Origin: Spiroplasma endosymbiont of Cantharis nigra
Lineage (GTDB): Bacteria > Bacillota_I > Bacilli_A > Mycoplasmatales > Mycoplasmataceae
Reading direction: 5' to 3'
DNA: 64,000 bases
NCBI RefSeq assembly: GCF_964019925.1
Contig: NZ_OZ026470.1
Span: forward strand, 1,054,001 to 1,118,000
The number at the start of each line of letters is the position of its first letter. Positions within the stretch are counted from its first letter, which is position 1. Below the pieces are notes generated by a model that saw only the letters and a list, made by a program, of their open reading frames with translations, was not told the origin of the DNA and ran no database searches. Positions 24,789 to 36,426 of the stretch are shown here, in pieces. A program made the translations under genes and the position numbers.

Positions 24789-25592
24789 ATGCAATATGCA
24801 AAGAAAAAGTTTGGACAAAACTTTATAACAGATAAAAATTTAATTAATAAAATTATTGATATTTTAGATCAAGATGAAGATCATTTAATAATTGAGATTG
24901 GCCCGGGAAAGGGAGCTTTAACAAAAGAACTAGTTAAGAGATTTAATAAAATTATTGCCATAGAAATTGATAGAGATATGGAGAGTATTTTAAAATCAGA
25001 GATTAATTCTGAAAGACTTGAATTAGTAATTAATGATTGCCTAGAAGTTGATTTTAAGGAACTAATAGAGAAATATGAGTATAAAAAAGTTTCAATTATT
25101 TCAAATACTCCATATTACATTACAAGTGAAATAATTTTTAAAGCCTTAAATATTTCTAAAAAATTAAATAAAGCAATATTCATGGTTCAAAAAGAAGTTG
25201 CACAAAGAATTTGTGCAAAGGTTAGTGAAAATAATTACAATAATTTATCAGTTGCGGCGCAGCTTTACTCGGATATAAAATACGAATTTACTGTTAATAA
25301 GAATATGTTTAAACCAATTCCAAAAGTGGATTCTGCAATTATTTCTTTTAAATTTAATGATACTAATTTAAATAAATTAAATGATAATGATTTAAAGTTT
25401 GTATCTTTTGTAAGAAAGTTATTTAATAATAAGAGAAAAACAATATTAAATAATTTATCAGTTATTACAAATAATAAAGAGCAGGCTTTTAATATTCTCA
25501 ATAAGGTTGGAATAAGAGAAAATCTTAGACCAGAGAATATAAGTTTAGATCAGTACATAAATATTTATAATGAGGTAAAGAAATGTTATTAA
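24789..25592 (+). CDS. rsmA: 16S rRNA dimethyladenosine transferase (RsmA/KsgA)
   Basis: Dimethylates the two adjacent adenosines near the 3' end of 16S rRNA; 267 residues. It starts KKKFGQNFITDKNLI and has the SAM motif IIEIGPGKGALT. Motif IV reads NTPYYIT, where most family members have N-[LIV]-P-[YF]; the catalytic Asn, Pro and Tyr are kept. FMVQKEVAQRI and PIPKVDSAII are also typical. It overlaps ispE by 10 bases. Confidence 0.95.
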   Translation: MQYAKKKFGQNFITDKNLINKIIDILDQDEDHLIIEIGPGKGALTKELVKRFNKIIAIEIDRDMESILKSEINSERLELVINDCLEVDFKELIEKYEYKKVSIISNTPYYITSEIIFKALNISKKLNKAIFMVQKEVAQRICAKVSENNYNNLSVAAQLYSDIKYEFTVNKNMFKPIPKVDSAIISFKFNDTNLNKLNDNDLKFVSFVRKLFNNKRKTILNNLSVITNNKEQAFNILNKVGIRENLRPENISLDQYINIYNEVKKCY

Positions 25593-26260
25593 AAAGTTAT
25601 GCAAAAGTAAATTTGAGTTTAAAGGTAAGTAAAAGGAAAAAAAAGCTTCACAAAATTAATTCTATCTTTACAAAAGTAAACGATTTATATGATGAGATAG
25701 AAATTAATAAATGTAATCAAAAAAGAGATTTAATAACTTGTAATTTTAAGGAACTAGAAAAAGAGAATTTTGTTTATAAAGTTTTAAGTTTCTTACGAGA
25801 TAAAAAAATTATCAATTCTTATTATCATATTAATATTTTTAAAAATATTCCTATTGGTTCTGGATTAGGCGGAGGAAGTAGTAACGCAATTACTGTAGCA
25901 AAGTATTTTACAAAAAATATTAGAATATTAAAAAAAATCTCAAAAATCATAGGCTCAGATTGCTTTTTTTTCATATGAGATTTTAATACTGCAATAGTAA
26001 AAGGTTATGGAAATAATGTTAAAAAAATTTCAGATGTTACTCAAATAAAAAAACAGGATTTAATTTTTACAAAAGTTAAATGTAATACAAAAGAGGTTTA
26101 TGACAAGTTTGATAAAATTAAAGCTTGAAAAAATGTCTTAGAAAAAAATATGTTAGAAATTCCTGCTTTGCAATTGTATCCTAATTTAAAGAAATATAGA
26201 GAAATAGGCCAAATGAGTGGTTCAGGGTCAACTTTTATTAAAAAAACTAGTTTATTTTAA
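25583..26260 (+). CDS. ispE: 4-diphosphocytidyl-2-C-methyl-D-erythritol kinase (short form)
   Basis: GHMP kinase of the MEP isoprenoid pathway. The N-terminal motif KSYAKVNLSLKV, ATP loop PIGSGLGGGSSNAI and C-terminal MSGSGSTFI are all present. At 225 residues it is clearly shorter than the usual ~280, with the loss in the middle and C-terminal domain. Two TGA Trp codons must be read. IspF at 43321 supports a working MEP pathway. The last codons overlap the terminator stem. Confidence 0.86.
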
Positions 26261-26273
26261 TAAACTAGTTTTT
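26242..26273. terminator. Bidirectional terminator at the end of ispE
   Basis: AAAAACTAGTTTATT (26242-26256) pairs with AATAAACTAGTTTTT (26259-26273) around a 2-base loop. The left arm encodes the last ispE residues. T runs on both sides allow use by the converging small gene. Confidence 0.88.
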
Positions 26274-26281
26274 ATTTTTTT

Positions 26282-26440
26282 TTAAGCATGTCTTGAACAA
26301 ACTTTAATGTTATCTAAATCTTGGTTAGCAACATTTTGTTGCATTTTCATAGCTAATACACTTGCAGCAGCGCCACCTTGATTTGTTTTTCTCATTTCTT
26401 CAACGCATTTAAAACATGATGAATCAAATTCTTTTTTCAT
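26282..26440 (-). CDS. Small CxxC protein, unknown function
   Basis: 52 residues, start ATG with a strong GGGAGG ribosome site, stop beside a terminator. Near the N-terminus is CFKC, and a third cysteine lies near the C-terminus (VCSRHA), so metal or disulfide binding is possible. The middle (NQGGAAASVLAMKMQQN) looks helical. It is the gene immediately downstream of the ABC-F ATPase (29-base gap), so the two are probably co-transcribed. I do not recognise a family. Confidence 0.7.
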   Translation of the reverse strand: MKKEFDSSCFKCVEEMRKTNQGGAAASVLAMKMQQNVANQDLDNIKVCSRHA

Positions 26441-26469
26441 TATGTAAACCTCCCAGTTATAAACTTATT

Positions 26470-28002
26470 CTACACTAAATCTGAAAAATCTAGTGTTCTA
26501 TTTGCTCAGTTTGTAGAGAAGTTAATATCGTGAGTTGTAAGAATTACTGTTCCTTTAAAGCTTTCTATTGCTTCCAATAAAGCTTCTTTTGCTAGAACAT
26601 CAATATGATTAGTTGGTTCGTCAAGAACTAACAAACTACATGGAATCATACTTAAAGCAGCTAATCTAACTCTTGTTTGCTCTCCCCCAGATAATTTTTC
26701 CATTGGTTGCATCATTAATCCACTTTTAACACCAAATTGAGCAATTTTAGCTCTTGCTTCTGATTCAGTAATGTCATTGAATTTATTAATTAAATATTGA
26801 ACAGGACTAATTCCTCTTACATCTTCAATTTGTTTAAAGTAAGCATATTCAACAGCATTTCCGAGCTCTACTTCACCTTTAAATGCAGGTATTTCTGTAG
26901 ACATAGTTTTTAGAAATGTTGTTTTACCAATACCATTTCTACCACTAATAATACATTTTTCTCCTTCTCTTAATTCAAAGTTAAGTTCGTGTAAAAGAGG
27001 TGAGTCGTAGCCAATAATTAAATTATGAGCCTTCACAATAACATTAGTGCTTGGTCTTTTATAAGAAAAAGAAAACTTAGGTTTTGTTAAATCTCTTCTC
27101 TCTTGTATTACATCTATTTTTTCTAATTGTTTTTGTCTTGATTGTGCTGATTTTGCAGTAGAAGCTCTTGCTTTATTTTTTGCAACATAAGTTTCTAGTT
27201 TTTTAATTTCTCTTTGTTGAGCTACAAAAGCTTTGTCATATTGTTCCTTTTGAATTTCTGCTTCTTCAATATATTTATCATAATTTCCAACATATCTTGT
27301 AAGTTTTAAATTATCAAGTGCATAAATTATTCCACAAGTTTTATTAATAAAATCATTATCATGTGAAACCATTATGAAAGCCTTTTCAAAGGATTGTAGG
27401 AATTTTGCCAGTCATTTAACTTGTTCTAAATCTAAAAAGTTTGTAGGTTCATCAAGTAATAAAAAGTCATCTCCACTTAATAATAATTTTGCCAGTATTA
27501 CTTTACTTCTTTGACCACCACTCAATTCACCCATTGATGTTTGAAGTTTTTCTAATCCAATTCCTAAACCAGTAACTAAATTCCCAATTTTTTTATCAAT
27601 AGAATCAAAGTCATTTAAATTTAAAGTGTCTTGATAACTTAAAGCTTTTACTAAATCATCTTCTTTATATTCAATAGCCATATCTTCATAAATTTTATTC
27701 ATTCGTGCTTCTAATTCAAAAAGTTCTATAAAAGCTCCCTTTAAATATGAATCAACACTTTCATTTAGATCAACATCTTGATGTTGATCTAAATATCCAA
27801 TTTTTGTTTTTGGGTGTATTTTTAATTCCCCTTTATCACATAACATTTTTCCAGCTATTATATTTAATAAAGTTGTTTTTCCAGTTCCATTTGGTCCAAT
27901 CAAAGCAATATGCTCTCCTCTATTTAGTCTAAAGCTTGTATTGTCATACAATTTTTTTCCACCATTAGCATGTATTAAATTATCTAAAAAAACTAATCCC
28001 AT
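26470..28002 (-). CDS. ABC-F family ribosome-associated ATPase
   Basis: 510 residues with two ABC domains and no membrane segments, the ABC-F layout. Domain 1: Walker A GPNGTGKTT, signature LSGGQRSK, Walker B FLLLDEPTNFLDL. Domain 2: GRNGIGKTT, LSGGEQTR, LVLDEPTNHIDV. The linker between them (about residues 215-280) is Lys/Gln-rich and helical (AKSAQSRQKQLEK), as in EttA/Uup/YdiF-type proteins that act at the ribosomal E site. TGA Trp codons occur at the domain-1 edge and near the C-terminus. Upstream leader elements are listed separately. Confidence 0.93.
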
Positions 28003-28032
28003 TTTTAACCTCCATGATTATTGCAATAAAAA

Positions 28033-28094
28033 AAGTCCTTAAGACTTATAAATAAACAAGCATAGGAATTTTTATTAACTCCTATTAGATTATA
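28033..28094 (-). promoter_or_regulatory. Possible attenuator leader of the ABC-F gene
   Basis: Reading leftward: TATAAT (28089-28094), an AGGAG motif, an ATG at 28063-28061 opening a 5-codon ORF MLVYL with stop TAA at 28048-28046, then the hairpin AAGTC/GACTT (28033-28047) followed by seven U. The leader stop overlaps the hairpin stem. The main ATG is ~30 bases further on. This is the classic order for ribosome-mediated attenuation; the stem is short (5 bp). Confidence 0.42.
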
Positions 28095-28292
28095 TATTAA
28101 TTTCCTTTATTTAACTTTTTTCAAGTAATATTTATCCTTTTTATTAATTTAATTTTCTTCGAATATTTAGTGTTTAGACAACTTAAAAATTATTTAAATT
28201 AGATAATCAAGGTTATATTTAAGGTCTTTAAATTTAGCAAATCATAAAAGGTAGTTAAAAATTTGATATTATATTTAAGGAGACTTATATTT

Positions 28293-29330
28293 ATGAACAA
28301 ACAAGATATTAAAATTTTTGGTTTATCATCAAACAAGAATTTAACAAAAAAAATATGTGAGATATTAGGGGTTGAAGAATCACAAGCCAATACGTCAAAA
28401 TTTTTAGATGGAGAAATGATTGTTCAATCACTTGATTCTGTTAGAGGGCAAGAGATATATATTGTGCAATCAACAAATCAACCAGTAAATGATAATTTAA
28501 TGGAGTTATTAATTGCAGTAGATGCTTTTAAAAGAGCAAATGCAGCTAAAATAAATGTTGTTATTCCATATTTTGGGTATGCTCGACAAGATAGAAAAGC
28601 AAAGGGTAGACAACCAATTACTTCAAGATTAGTTGCTAATCTCATTGAAACAGCGGGTGCACATAGAGTAATAACTGTTGATTTACACTCTGCTCAAATT
28701 ATGGGATTTTTCAATATTCCAACAGATAATTTTTCAACTGCTCAAATAGTAGCTTCAGAAATTATAGATACAATTTCAAAAAATAAATTAGATCCATCAC
28801 AGTGTATACTTGTATCTCCAGACCATGGGGGTTTATCAAGAGTACACGGTGTTGCAAAATATACAGGTAATATAACTAATGGTATTGCTGTTATTGCAAA
28901 AAGAAGACCAGAGCCAAATAAGGCAGAAGTAGAATTTATTTTGGGAGATGTTAAGGATAAAACTTGTTTTATTATTGATGACATGATTGACACGGGTGGA
29001 ACAATTATAAAAGGAGCTCAAGCTTTAAGAGAACAAGGTGCAAAGGAAATACATATAATTGCTTGTCACGGTTTATTTAATGGTGAAGCTGTTTCAAAAA
29101 TGCAAGCAGTGATTGATAATAAAACTGTTAATAGTGTTGTTGTAACAGATACAATTCAAATACCTGAAGAACGTAAATTTAAAGGATTAAAAATTATTTC
29201 AGTTGCAAAACTCCTGGCTCGAATGATAAAAAGCTCATATGAAAAATCTTCATTAACAGGAGTTTATAATGAAGAGCAAGATAAGATAGTGAAAAGAGTT
29301 AATACATATATTAAAGGATATAAAAAATAG
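28293..29330 (+). CDS. prs: Ribose-phosphate pyrophosphokinase
   Basis: Makes PRPP from ribose-5-phosphate and ATP for nucleotide synthesis. 345 residues. Family marks: FLDGEMIVQSLDSVRGQE, PYFGYARQDRKAKGRQPIT, the metal site VDLHSAQIMGFF and the PRPP loop IIDDMIDTGGT. The start ATG has AAGGAG 10 bases upstream. It is separated from pth by one base, so the two are translationally coupled. Confidence 0.97.
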   Translation: MNKQDIKIFGLSSNKNLTKKICEILGVEESQANTSKFLDGEMIVQSLDSVRGQEIYIVQSTNQPVNDNLMELLIAVDAFKRANAAKINVVIPYFGYARQDRKAKGRQPITSRLVANLIETAGAHRVITVDLHSAQIMGFFNIPTDNFSTAQIVASEIIDTISKNKLDPSQCILVSPDHGGLSRVHGVAKYTGNITNGIAVIAKRRPEPNKAEVEFILGDVKDKTCFIIDDMIDTGGTIIKGAQALREQGAKEIHIIACHGLFNGEAVSKMQAVIDNKTVNSVVVTDTIQIPEERKFKGLKIISVAKLLARMIKSSYEKSSLTGVYNEEQDKIVKRVNTYIKGYKK

Positions 29331-29331
29331 A

Positions 29332-29892
29332 ATGTCTAAATTAATTGTTGGTTTAGGTAATCCTGGGAAAAACTATGTTAGGACAAGACATAATGCGGGT
29401 TTTATAGCTATTGATGTGTTATTAGAAAAATATGGTTTTCAAAAAAGTTTAGAAAACTTTAATGCTGAAATTTTTTTCTCAAATATAAAAGGAGAGAAAG
29501 TGCTTTTTGTAAAACCTCAAACTTTTATGAATCTATCTGGAGAAGCAGTTATATCAATATTGCAATATTATAAAATAGAAATTAAGGATTTTATAGTTTT
29601 GTACGATGATAAAGATTTGGAATTATCTAAAACTAGATTCAGAAATACTGGTAGTTCTGGTGGGCATAATGGAATTAAAAACATTATAAGTCATTTAAAA
29701 ACTGAAAATTTTAATAGATTAAAAATAGGAATAGGCAATCCAGGAGATTATAAAATTGTGGATTGAGTACTGTCAAAAATGTCAGAAGATGAAATTAATT
29801 TAATTAAAAATCAAATTTTAAATATTTCATCTTTTGTAGAAGAATTTATTTTTGTAGAAGATTTAAAAAAAATTATGAATAAGTTCAATTAA
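29332..29892 (+). CDS. pth: Peptidyl-tRNA hydrolase
   Basis: Releases tRNA from stalled peptidyl-tRNA; 186 residues. Signature segments: IVGLGNPGKNYVRTRHNAGF (catalytic His), KPQTFMNLSGEAV, YDDKDLEL and GSSGGHNGIKNI. A TGA Trp near residue 144 joins the C-terminal helix. It follows prs and precedes purA by 8 bases. Confidence 0.96.
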
Positions 29893-29900
29893 GGAGAAAA

Positions 29901-31190
29901 ATGAAAAAATATAATTCATTAGTTGTAGTTGGTGCCCAATGGGGTGATGAAGGTAAAGGTAAAATGACTGATTATTTTGCTCAAAAAGCAAATCTAGTTG
30001 TTAGATTTGCCGGTGGTGATAATGCAGGACATGTTATTAATTTTAATGGTCAAAAGCATAAAGTTACAATAATACCTTCAGGAATTTTTAATAGGAGAGT
30101 AACAAATATAATTGCAAATGGTTGTGTTGTAAATTTATTAAACTTAGTTAAAGAATTTGAAATTATTAAACAAAGTGGAGTTGATTATGGTAATCTTTTA
30201 ATTTCAGATAGAGTTCAATTAATTTTACCTTATCATGTGATGATTGACGAAGCTCAGGAAAATGAGCGTGGAGAAAATAAAATAGGAACTACAAAAAGAG
30301 GAATAGGACCTGCTTATCAAGATAAAGTTTCTAGATTAGGAATAAGACTTGGTGAATTAGGTGAAGAAAACTTTAAAGAGCGATTTAAATTAGTTTTTGA
30401 TTATCAAATGAAATTTCTAAAGAATATGTTTAATATTAAATCTTTGGATTTTGAAAATACATATAAAGATTTGATTGAGGCATACAATAAAATTAAAGAA
30501 AGAGTAATTGATGCTGATTCATTTATTGAATCAGCAATTAAAGAAGGCAAAAAAGTTTTATTTGAAGGAGCTCAAGGAGCTCTATTGGATATAGATCATG
30601 GAACTTATCCTTATGTAACCAGTTCTAATACATCTGCAAATAATGCTTCAACAGGTAGTGGAATAAGTCATAAATTAATTGATTCGACTATGGGTGTTGT
30701 TAAAGCATATTCAACTAGAGTTGGTGCAGGTGCATTTCCTACAGAATTAAATGATAAAATTGGTGATGAAATAAGAGAACGCGGTAATGAGTATGGTTCA
30801 AATACAAAAAGACCTAGAAGAATTGGATGACTAGATGCTGTTGCATTAAAACACGCAATTAGAACGTCTGGAATAGACTCAATATTTATTACATTACTTG
30901 ATGTTTTATCAGGAGTTGATGAAATTAATATTTGTATAAAATATGAATTAGATGGAAAAGAAATTAATAATTTGCCTAGTGTAAATCAAAAATATGAAAG
31001 ATGTAAACCAATATATTTATCAAATCCTGGCTGAAAAGAGGACATAACTAAAGTAACTTCATTTGATCAATTACCACATGCTGCTAGAAACTATTTAATG
31101 ATGATTGAAAAAATATGTGAAGTAAAAGTATCAGGATTCTCAGTGGGACCAGATAGAGAACAAACAATAATATTAGAAAACATTTTTTAA
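29901..31190 (+). CDS. purA: Adenylosuccinate synthetase
   Basis: Converts IMP, aspartate and GTP to adenylosuccinate in AMP synthesis; 429 residues, full length. Motifs: [15 protein letters not shown] at the N-terminus, [43 protein letters not shown] and [13 protein letters not shown]. One TGA Trp lies after RPRRIG. It is followed by purB (15 bases), the next enzyme of the same branch. Confidence 0.97.
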
Positions 31191-31205
31191 GTGAGGTAAA
31201 TTAAA

Positions 31206-32510
31206 ATGATAGAACGTTATGCTATAAAAGAAGTTGAAAAAATTTGAGCTGATAATAATAAACTTAATATCTGATTACAAGTAGAAATTAATGTTGTAAA
31301 TGCTTGAGCACAATTAGGCTATGTCCCGCTTGAGGAAGCAAAAAAAATTGAAAAAAGTGCAAAAGTTGATATTAAAAGAATGCTTGAAATTGAGCAAAAA
31401 ACAAAACATGACGTTGTAGCATTTACAAGGATGATTTCAGAACAACTTGGATCAGAAAAAAAATGAGTTCATTTTGGATTAACATCTACAGATGTTGTCG
31501 ATACTGCTCAAAATAAAATGATTCAACAATCAAATATTTTATTGGAAGAAGCTTTAATTAATTTAAGCGTTATTTTAAAACAAAAAGCAGAACAAACCAA
31601 AAAAATAATTATAATGGGAAGAACTCATGGTATGTATGGAGAACCAACATCTCTTGGTCTAAAATTTCTTTTATGATTTGATGAAATTCAAAGACAAATC
31701 ATAAGATTAAAATTAGCAAGACATCAAATAGAGGTTGCTAAAATATCTGGTTCTATGGGAAACTATGCAAATTTAGAACTTGAAGTTGAGGAATATGTTG
31801 CAAATTCAATGAATTTAAATTTAGATAATATATCTACTCAAGTTACTCAAAGAGATAGACATGCATTTTTAATATCTGTAATTGCTAATATAGCATCAAC
31901 TTTTGAAAAAATAGCTACTGAAATAAGACATTTTCAAAGAAGTGAAGTTCAAGAAATATGTGAAGGTTTTGGTAAAGAGCAAAAGGGGTCTAGTTCAATG
32001 CCTCATAAAAAAAATCCAATAAGTTCGGAAAATATATGTGGTCTTTCAAGATATGCAAGGTCTTTTGTTAATACAGCCTTTGAAAATAACGTTTTATGAC
32101 ATGAAAGAGATATTTCACATAGTTCAAACGAAAGATTAGTTTTTCCAGATATTTATAATATAATCATTTATGTATCAAAAAGAATGACAAATACAATTAA
32201 TGATTTGGTGATTAATGAAGATTTAATTGCCTTACATATTAATGACCAAAAAGGAATATTTTTTAGTCAAAGAATATTAACCTACATTTTAATGAAATAT
32301 GAATTTTCAAGAGAAGAGATTTATGACTTTATACAAAAGTGTACTTTGGAATGTCAAACCTCAAAAAAAAGCTTTAAAGAAATTTTACTTAAAAATGGAA
32401 TTATGAAATATATTTCATCAAAGAATGAATTAAATGAGCTTTTTGATATTAATTTTTTCATTAGAAATGTTGAAAAAATATTTAGAAGGGTGATGAATAA
32501 TCATGGATAA
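31206..32510 (+). CDS. purB: Adenylosuccinate lyase
   Basis: Cleaves adenylosuccinate to AMP and fumarate; 434 residues. Fumarase-superfamily signature GSSSMPHKKNPISSENI is intact, and HFGLTSTDVVDTA and GRTHGMYGEPTS carry substrate contacts. About six TGA codons are Trp. It overlaps the HPRT-like gene by 8 bases. Confidence 0.97.
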
Positions 32511-33015
32511 TCAAAAGTTAGTAACTTTAATAACAGAAGAAGAAATTAAAGCAGCAATTGCAAAGGTAGGAACAGATTTAGGTAAAACTTATGAAAATCA
32601 GCAATTAGTTATTGTGGCTGATTTATCTAGCTCATTTATTTTTATAGCTGATTTAATTAGAGAGTTGCCAATTGATGTGACAATTCAGTTTGTAACAACA
32701 CCAAAAGAAAATGAAGATTTATTAATAGACCTAGGTTTAAAACATACTTTGACAGATAAAAATGTATTAATTGTAAATGATGTTTTAAATAAAGGTAATA
32801 GGCTAGAAAAATTACATAATCTTGTTGAAAAAGAAAAGCCTGCGAATATTCAAATTTTAAACTTAATTGAAAAAAACATTAAGGATAGAAAAATGGAATT
32901 AGAAAGTGCATCACTATTTAAATTAGAAGATGTATTTGTTGTTGGTTATGGATTAACTTATAAAGAAAGTTATAGAGGACTAAAGGGAATATATAGTCTT
33001 TCAATAGAAGAATAG
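32503..33015 (+). CDS. HPRT-like protein with lost catalytic loops
   Basis: 170 residues. The fold and C-terminus resemble hypoxanthine phosphoribosyltransferase: [19 protein letters not shown] and the C-terminal [18 protein letters not shown]. But the pyrophosphate loop (normally a LKGS-type turn) reads ADLSSS (residues 39-44). The PRPP loop (normally VEDIIDTGxTL) reads [11 protein letters not shown] (91-101). The flexible SSYG loop is also missing or shortened. It is therefore probably not an ordinary HPRT; it may be a regulatory or structural relative. It sits between purB and metG in a tightly packed operon and has a plausible start. Confidence 0.78.
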   Translation: MDNQKLVTLITEEEIKAAIAKVGTDLGKTYENQQLVIVADLSSSFIFIADLIRELPIDVTIQFVTTPKENEDLLIDLGLKHTLTDKNVLIVNDVLNKGNRLEKLHNLVEKEKPANIQILNLIEKNIKDRKMELESASLFKLEDVFVVGYGLTYKESYRGLKGIYSLSIEE

Positions 33016-33017
33016 TT

Positions 33018-34532
33018 ATGAAAAAATATTTTTTTGTAACAACTCCTATATATTATCCAAGTGGAAACTTGCATATTGGTCATGCTTATACAACAACCTT
33101 AGCAGATGTTATTTCAAGATATAAGAAGGAAAATGGATTTGAAGTTTTCTTTTTAACTGGTTCTGATGAACATGGTCAAAAAATTGAAGAAAAAGCAAAG
33201 GAAAATAATTTAAAGCCAAAGCAATATGTTGATAAAATAGTTCAAGGTTTTTTAAATTTATGAAAGCTATTAAATATTGATTATAATCGCTTTATCAGAA
33301 CTACTGATGAAGATCATGTGGCAGCCGTTAAAGAAATTTTTAGTGAACTATTAGAAAAAAAATTAATATATCCATCAACTTACAAGGGAAAATATTGTAT
33401 TAGTTGTGAAGAATTTTTAACAAAAGAACAAATGGATGAGTCGTATAATCATTTTATTTGTGGTAAAAAAGCTGAAGATTTTGAAGAAGAAACATATATG
33501 TTAAAAGTCTCAAGTTTTAAGAAGTATTTGCAAGAGTTATTTACTACAGATTTCTTAGAGCCAGAATCAAGAAAAAAAGAGATGCTAAATAATTTTATTA
33601 ATAACGATTTAGAAGATTTATCAGTTACAAGAGTAAGCTTTAATTGGGGAATTCAAATAAAAGAAAATCCAAAACACGTAATATATGTATGATTGGATGC
33701 ACTTTCAAATTATATTACTGCGTTAGGTTATAAATCAAAAAATGATGAACTATTAAAAAAATTCTGATCAAAGGATACTGAAATTTTACAAATTATTGGA
33801 AAAGAAATTACAAGATTTCATTCAATTTATTGACCAGTAATATTAAACTCACTTGGTTTAAAAACTCCTGATAAATTATTATCTCATGGTTGAATATTAA
33901 GTGGTGATAAGAAAATGTCAAAATCAATTGGTAATGTTTTAGACCCAATTGAAATAATTAATAAATACTCAAGTGATGCATTACGATTCTATATAATAAA
34001 TAATTTACCTACAGATAAAGACGGAAGTTTTACAAATGAATTATTTATAGAATCATTTAATAATAACCTTGCAAATAATATTGGAAATTTAATTTCAAGA
34101 GTATCTAATATGATAATTAAATATTTTGACGGTTTACTTCCAAATAAAAATGTTTTAAATCATTGATTGGTTAAAAATGCTTTTGAAACAATCGAAAATT
34201 ATAAAGAACAAATGGATAAATATAGTATGTCACAAGCAACTCAGATTATTTTAATGTTAGCACAAGAATGTAATAAATTTATTGAAGATGCAAAACCTTG
34301 AACTTTAGAAAAAGAAAATAAGACTGAAGAGTTACTAGAGGTATTATCTGTTTTACAAAAAAATATAGTTATAATTTCTTATTTATTGAAACCAATTTTA
34401 GTTAATTCATATCCTGATATGATAAATCAGATGGGATTAGATCCAAAACAAATTAATTTTAATAATTTAAAAGAGGATTTTAAATTTAAAAAAATAGTTG
34501 ATAAATTAGTATTATTTGAAAGAATAAAATAA
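33018..34532 (+). CDS. metG: Methionyl-tRNA synthetase
   Basis: Class I synthetase, 504 residues. HIGH motif as [20 protein letters not shown] as [15 protein letters not shown], and ISCEEFLT in the zinc-knuckle position, with cysteines reduced to CISCEE...C. The C-terminal dimerisation domain of longer enzymes is absent. Many TGA Trp codons lie in the middle. Starts 2 bases after the HPRT-like gene. Confidence 0.95.
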
Positions 34533-34551
34533 AAGAGAAGGAGGCGTGCAC

Positions 34552-36423
34552 ATGCAAGCTGAAATAGTTGTAGTTGGTGCAGGCCATGCTGGTGTAGAAG
34601 CAGCATTAGCTTCTGCAAGAATGGGAAAAAAAACAATTTTAGTTAACTTGTATAAAGATAAAATTGCAACAATGCCATGTAATCCATCAATTGGTGGTCC
34701 AGCTAAAGGAATTGTTGTAAGAGAAATTGATTCACTTGGTGGAGAAATGGGTAAAGCTGCGGATGCTACTGCAATGCAAGTTAAACTATTAAATTCTTCT
34801 AGAGGACCTGGTATTTGGGCATTACGTGCTCAATCAGACAAAATTGAATATTCAAAGTATATGGAAAATGCTGTTAATAATCAAAAAAATTTAGAATTAG
34901 TCGTTGGAGTAGTTAAAGATATATCTTTGGATTCAAATAATAATATTAAGTCAGTTATACTTGAAGACAAAACTGAAATTCATTGTAATGCAGTTATATT
35001 AACTACTGGAACTTATCTCTCTTCTTTAATATATCGAGGTGAAGAAAAATATGAAGGTGGTCCAAATGATGAAATTACAACGAAATCATTAAGTCAAACA
35101 TTAGTTAAACTCGGACTTAGAACTTTTAGATTTAAAACCGGAACACCTCCAAGAGTTAAAATGAACTCTATAAATTTAGAAAAAGCATTAATTGAACCCG
35201 GTACAAATGAAGAGTTAGCTTTTTCTTTTTCTACAAAGAAATTTTTACCATTTGAAAAACAAGAAGTTTGTTATTTAATTCATTCAACTTCAAAAACTAA
35301 AAAAATTATTGAAGATAATTTACATAGGTCAGCAATGTATTCTGGAGAAATTGAGTCTGTAGGACCAAGATATTGCCCAAGTTTTGAAGATAAAATTGTA
35401 AGATTTAGTTCAAAAGAAACTCATCAAATTTTTTTAGAGCCAGAATCAAAATCTTTGGATACTTTTTATGTTCAAGGATTCTCAACTTCTATGCCTATTG
35501 AGATACAAGATAAGATGCTTAGAAGTTTACCAGGTTTTGAAAACGTTGTAGTAGATAAATGAGCTTATGCAATTGAGTACGATTGCATTGATCCTCAACA
35601 ACTAAAATTATCTTTAGAATTAAAATTGATAGGTAATTTATTTTTGGCAGGTCAGATTAATGGAACTAGTGGCTATGAAGAAGCTGCAGGTCAAGGTTTA
35701 ATTGCTGGAATAAATGCAGTAAGAAAAATTGATAATTTAAAACCTCTAATTTTAAAAAGAAATGAATCTTATATAGGAGTTATGATTGATGACTTAATTA
35801 ATAAGGGAGTAATTGAACCTTATAGATTACTTACAAGTAGAGCAGAAAATAGATTAACTTTGAGAAATGATAATTCTGAAATACGACTAAAAAAATATGG
35901 CTATGAAGTGGGTTTAGTTTCAGAAAAAGAATGAAAACTACATCAAAAATTTGAAAGAGAAATTTTTGAAAAAATGGATTTATTAAAAGAAGTAAGATTT
36001 AGTCCTAAAACAGATTTAGCAATAGAATTAAAAGAAACTGGTCAAGCTGTTTTAACTCAGGGATTTAGTGCTTATGAAATTTTAAAACAGCCTAAAGTAG
36101 ATATAAATATTTTTAAAAAATATATTAAAGAATTAAATGAACTTTCAAAACAGCAGCTTCAAACTTTATTAATATTAATAAGATTTGAAGGTTATATAAA
36201 AAAGGAAAATGAAACAATTGAAAAATTCGTAAAACTGGAGAATAAAAAAATACCTAAGGATGTTGATTATTCAAAAGTTGAGAATATTGCTTTAGAGGCA
36301 AGACAAAAGTTGGAAAAGGTTAAACCTACTTCAATTGGTCAAGCTTCAAGAATAACAGGAGTAAATCCTGCAGATATTCAAATGTTACTATTTCACTTAA
36401 AAAGGAAATATAATGAGGTATAA
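34552..36423 (+). CDS. mnmG: tRNA uridine-5-carboxymethylaminomethyl modification enzyme MnmG
   Basis: FAD-dependent partner of MnmE in wobble-uridine modification; 623 residues. The FAD-binding Rossmann motif is [20 protein letters not shown]. Family hallmarks are [49 protein letters not shown] and [23 protein letters not shown] 34552 is chosen over the GTG at 34546 because GGAGG (34540-34544) sits 7 bases upstream of it. TGA Trp codons occur at 35563, 35932 and nearby. Confidence 0.97.
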
Positions 36424-36426
36424 TTC

